Shown here one piece after another: positions 5,638 through 6,148 of a stretch of DNA of 6,148 bases. The position numbers and the translations under genes are program-made. The stretch is from assembly GCA_017848155.1 (NCBI GenBank), contig JAGAKC010000483.1, positions 1 through 6,148 of the forward strand, given 5' to 3'. Source of the stretch: Oscillospiraceae bacterium (lineage in GTDB: Bacteria > Bacillota > Clostridia > Oscillospirales > Ruminococcaceae). The notes beneath the pieces were generated by a model. That model was not told where the DNA came from. It saw only the letters and a program-made list of their open reading frames with translations, and did no database searches. Numbering within the stretch: position 1 is the stretch's first letter; the number at the start of each line of letters is the position of its first letter.

Positions 5638-6148
5638 TTAGTATATCTTTCCAATAAGAAGTCTTGCATGCTTCAGTATCTCCGCTTCATCTATATCTGC
5701 AATACAAGGAGCAGGAGAAACGCAGCAAAGCGGTCTGCTGCTGTTACAGCTTTGACAAAAGCGTTGCTCATCCGAGACCGAAACAAGTCCATCGCAGTAT
5801 AGATTAGGATAAAATCTTCCATACTGCCACATTCCGCTGATAACGATCACAGGCGTTTTGCAGGCGACGCTGATATGTGCACCACCCGAATCATTGGCTA
5901 ATGTAAGACAACAGCCTGATAGTATATCACACAATTCTGAGATCATTGTTTGTGCACAAAGATCACGCACATTACAATCTTCAGAAAGCAGCTCATAAAG
6001 CTTATTACAGCAGCTGAGATCAGCCTCGTTGCCCAATATGAGCACTTCAGAGACAAGTTTCTCTGCTGTTAGTGTCTTTGCAACATCAGCGAATTTTTCG
6101 GCATGCCATCGCTTCTGAGCGCCCCCTCCCGCCCCTGGAAATATTGCA
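5638..6148 (-). CDS. Glycosyltransferase family 9 (heptosyltransferase-like) protein, 5' end outside window
   Basis: The frame stays open to the right edge, giving 169 C-terminal residues of a protein usually about 330-380 long. The edge sequence reads IFPGAGGGAQKRWHAEKFAD, the GT9 'PGA...KRWP.E.F' element that begins the second Rossmann domain. It is followed by VLILGNEAD and the donor-site region LANDSGGAHISVACKTPVIV, equivalent to the D(S/T)G..H motif. A cysteine cluster, CQSC then CC and C spaced further on, occupies the place where GT9 enzymes often carry cysteines. GT9 proteins transfer an activated sugar onto a surface glycan; in Gram-positive hosts the substrate is usually unknown, possibly a cell-wall or capsular polysaccharide. 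A GTG at 6045 could be taken as a start, but conserved sequence upstream shows it is internal. Confidence 0.87.
   Translation of the reverse strand, partial: AIFPGAGGGAQKRWHAEKFADVAKTLTAEKLVSEVLILGNEADLSCCNKLYELLSEDCNVRDLCAQTMISELCDILSGCCLTLANDSGGAHISVACKTPVIVISGMWQYGRFYPNLYCDGLVSVSDEQRFCQSCNSSRPLCCVSPAPCIADIDEAEILKHARLLIGKIY

Noticed and set aside
5524..5802. Plus-strand open frame running through the terminator into the glycosyltransferase
   Set aside because: It spans a strong terminator hairpin and is antisense to conserved GT9 sequence.

Overview
This window looks like chromosomal DNA of a low-to-mid GC Gram-positive gut anaerobe of the Ruminococcus/Oscillospiraceae kind. That placement is an inference from three things: the type of AraC-like regulator, a lipoprotein-dependent ABC importer with Firmicute-style ribosome sites, and a TTGACT/TAAAAT promoter with A/T tracts. 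No RNA genes, insertion sequences, CRISPR arrays or phage genes were seen.

Positions 1-1783 (+ strand) hold a regulator locus. A 392-residue protein has a C-terminal AraC helix-turn-helix domain, an apparently degenerate GGDEF-like middle, and the linker normally found after a LacI-type sugar-binding domain. It lacks a convincing start site. The 225 bases upstream read like broken pieces of that missing domain in three frames. Its stop overlaps the start of a small DUF3237-family gene by 8 bases, so the two are almost certainly co-transcribed. A bidirectional terminator at about 1850-1875 closes this unit.

Positions 2015-4965 (- strand) hold a complete three-gene ABC importer in the order promoter, lipoprotein substrate-binding protein, intercistronic hairpin, permease, ATPase. 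All three proteins match the TrpXYZ-like family (ABC_sub_bind, BPD_transp_2 and ABC_tran domains), for which aromatic amino acids, mainly tryptophan, are the best-known ligands. A strong sigma-A promoter is visible, with a roughly 70-nt leader that has no T-box but carries a perfect 10-bp palindrome.

Positions 5108-5485 (+ strand) encode the C-terminal part of an unrecognised protein without a usable start, probably a gene remnant. A 12-bp perfect hairpin at 5544-5572 ends it. From the right edge, a GT9-family (heptosyltransferase-like) glycosyltransferase runs leftward to 5638, and its N-terminus lies outside the window.

Nothing here amounts to a demonstrated new system. The points most worth checking are the AraC/degenerate-GGDEF regulator with its decayed front end, its coupling to DUF3237, and the control region of the importer.
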